DNA from: Aequorivita sp.
Lineage (GTDB): Bacteria > Bacteroidota > Bacteroidia > Flavobacteriales > Flavobacteriaceae
Reading direction: 5' to 3'
Assembly: GCA_020435865.1 (NCBI GenBank)
Contig: JAGQYZ010000019.1
Span: forward strand, 1 to 7,521
Length of the DNA stretch: 7,521 nt
Positions 6,625 through 7,521 of this stretch are shown here, one piece after another (within the stretch, counting starts at the first letter, position 1; the number at the start of each line of letters is the position of its first letter). Both the position numbers and the translations under genes were made by a program. The notes under the pieces are model-generated. The model had not been told where the DNA came from and did not search any database. It saw nothing but the letters and a program-made list of their open reading frames with translations.

Positions 6625-6963
6625 TTATAAAATGCGCAATCCGTTTTGCACCTCTTTATCGGGAGTTAACAGTGTAACATTTTTCCCTTCCACAGCACCC
6701 AAAACAAGACATTCGCTCATAAAATTGGCGATTTGTTTCTTTGGAAAATTAACCACTGCAATTACCTTTTTACCAATCAACTCCTCTTTTGAGTAAAGGG
6801 AAGTAATTTGTGCAGAAGTTTTCCGCTGGCCAATTTCTTTGCCAAAATCCACTAAAAGTTGATACGAAGGATTTCGCGCTTCGGGAAAATCATTGACTTC
6901 AATGACTGTCCCAACACGCATTTCTACTTTTTCAAAATCGGCCCAAGAAAGGTTACTTGCCAT
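6625..6963 (-). CDS. csaA: CsaA-like tRNA-binding protein (OB fold)
   Basis: This 112-residue cytoplasmic protein has the length and sequence pattern of CsaA, a homodimeric OB-fold protein related to the tRNA-binding domain of Trbp111 and the C-terminus of methionyl-tRNA synthetase. Seen features: WADFEKVEMRVGTV (7-20), the EARNPSYQLLVDFG stretch (28-41), QRKTSAQIT (46-54), KKVIAVVNFPKKQIA (65-79), and the C-terminal segment GKNVTLLTPDKEVQNGLRIL. CsaA was reported in Bacillus subtilis with chaperone-like and export-related activity and binds tRNA; what it does here is unknown. The ATG at 6963-6961 gives the normal family N-terminus. A promoter fits upstream at 6997-7027, and the lipoprotein gene follows after 42 bp. 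Confidence 0.92.
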   Translation of the reverse strand: MASNLSWADFEKVEMRVGTVIEVNDFPEARNPSYQLLVDFGKEIGQRKTSAQITSLYSKEELIGKKVIAVVNFPKKQIANFMSECLVLGAVEGKNVTLLTPDKEVQNGLRIL

Positions 6964-6996
6964 AATGAATTTGTTTTTTATAGTTCGTTTAATTTT

Positions 6997-7027
6997 TAAA
7001 TTTATGGAGATATTCTACAATGGCAAA
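6997..7027 (-). promoter_or_regulatory. promoter for the csaA-lipoprotein unit (TTTG-N19-TAAATTTA)
   Basis: Read on the minus strand, TTTG (7027-7024) is followed after 19 bases by TAAATTTA (7004-6997). The first matches the Bacteroidota -33 element exactly, and the second matches the -7 consensus TAnnTTTG except for the last base. Transcription would start near 6990, leaving a leader of about 27 nt before the csaA ATG. The -7 box is its own reverse complement, so it may also serve the plus strand. Confidence 0.6.
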
Positions 7028-7097
7028 GTTTTATAATTTCTTACATAAAAAGTTTAGAAGCCAGCATCTCAAATACCAATTAACCACTCAAAAATCG

Positions 7098-7105
7098 TAA
7101 CTTTA
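7098..7105 (+). promoter_or_regulatory. possible -7 box of the peroxiredoxin-like gene
   Basis: TAACTTTA at 7098-7105 differs from TAnnTTTG only in the last base and would start transcription about 23 nt before the ATG at 7135. No TTG or TTTG is found at the expected distance upstream, so the match is weak. A 6-bp hairpin (7099-7104 with 7110-7115) overlaps it. An alternative is the bidirectional element at 6970-7004. The rest of the 171-bp divergent gap (6964-7134) is AT-rich, with no further gene visible. Confidence 0.25.
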
Positions 7106-7134
7106 AGCAAAAGTTCGCAACTAATAAAGAAAAA

Positions 7135-7521
7135 ATGGCCAGAACAGAATCTAAAATGCTCCCTCTGGGAACCAAAGCACCAGATTTTACTCTTATTGAC
7201 GCAGTTTCAAGTAATCTTGTTTCTTTAAAAGATATACGAGGCGAAAAAGGAACTGTAGTTATGTTTATCTGCAATCATTGCCCTTTTGTAAAACACATCA
7301 ATAGTGAAATAGTAAGAGTTTGCAATGATTACCACGTCACCGGTTTTGGTTTTGTAGCAATCAATAGCAACGATGTTGAAAAATATCCTGAGGATTCTCC
7401 AGCAGAAATGTGGCAAACTGCTCAAAAGCACAGTTATCCCTTCCCTTATTTATATGATGAAACCCAGGAAGTAGCAAAAGCTTATGATGCCGCTTGTACG
7501 CCAGATTTTTATCTTTTTGAT
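7135..7521 (+). CDS. thioredoxin-fold, peroxiredoxin-like protein (AhpC/TSA type, PRX_like1), 3' end outside window
   Basis: The frame opens with ATG at 7135 after an A-rich leader and stays open to the window edge, giving 129 residues. The N-terminus has LPLGTKAPDFTL (9-20), the usual start of AhpC/TSA and thioredoxin-like redox proteins. VVMFICNHCPFVKHI (41-55) gives a C46-N-H-C49 active-site motif typical of the PRX_like1 group (cd02969) rather than the T-x-x-C of classical peroxiredoxins. The segments FVAINSND (73-80) and CTPDFYLFD (121-129), with the presumed cis-Pro at 123 and a third Cys at 121, fit the family, whose members are about 180-200 residues; so roughly a third is missing. 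There is no signal peptide, so it is probably cytoplasmic. Thiol-disulfide or peroxide chemistry is expected from the motif; substrate is unknown. Confidence 0.9.
   Translation, partial: MARTESKMLPLGTKAPDFTLIDAVSSNLVSLKDIRGEKGTVVMFICNHCPFVKHINSEIVRVCNDYHVTGFGFVAINSNDVEKYPEDSPAEMWQTAQKHSYPFPYLYDETQEVAKAYDAACTPDFYLFD

Noticed and set aside
6485..6796. Plus-strand open frame of 103 codons across the csaA / lipoprotein junction
   Set aside because: It overlaps two better-supported minus-strand genes and shows no domain or family-like sequence.

Overview
The window looks like a chromosomal segment of a Bacteroidota bacterium, most likely a Flavobacteriia member. The first open frame ends in a type IX secretion (T9SS) type A sorting domain. 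Promoter-like sites follow the Bacteroidota pattern TTTG / TAnnTTTG. The genes have A-rich leaders rather than clear Shine-Dalgarno sites, and a DUF3276 PUR-family gene, typical of this phylum, is present. I see no insertion sequence, CRISPR array, rRNA or tRNA.

Layout, left to right. (1) Positions 1-300 hold the 3' end of a secreted T9SS cargo gene, followed by a candidate terminator hairpin at 320-357. (2) Positions 397-2632 hold two genes probably read together: a full-length ABC exporter half-molecule (TTG start, Asp in place of the catalytic Glu) and a small PUR-type nucleic-acid-binding protein. Between them lies a T-rich leader with spaced GG pairs and a long imperfect hairpin. A strong intrinsic terminator at 2651-2692 closes the unit. 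(3) Positions 2763-6066 hold a retinol-saturase/carotenoid-isomerase-like FAD oxidoreductase, then a SulP anion transporter with a STAS domain and its own promoter. (4) On the minus strand, 6963 down to 6070 holds a CsaA-like tRNA-binding protein and a DUF6265 lipoprotein, probably one operon, which meets the SulP gene stop-to-stop with 3 bp between. (5) A 171-bp divergent intergenic region at 6964-7134 precedes the 5' part of a thioredoxin-fold peroxiredoxin-like gene that runs off the right edge.

The genes do not form an obvious single pathway: transport (ABC, SulP), envelope (T9SS cargo, lipoprotein), nucleic-acid binding (PUR, CsaA) and redox (FAD enzyme, peroxiredoxin-like). The content is mostly ordinary housekeeping or accessory chromosome. 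I did not find a convincing new multi-gene system. The points most worth checking are regulatory: the GG-repeat hairpin leader of the PUR gene, the TTG start of the ABC gene overlapped by a promoter-like box, and a palindromic -7 box that could drive transcription both ways at 6970-7027.
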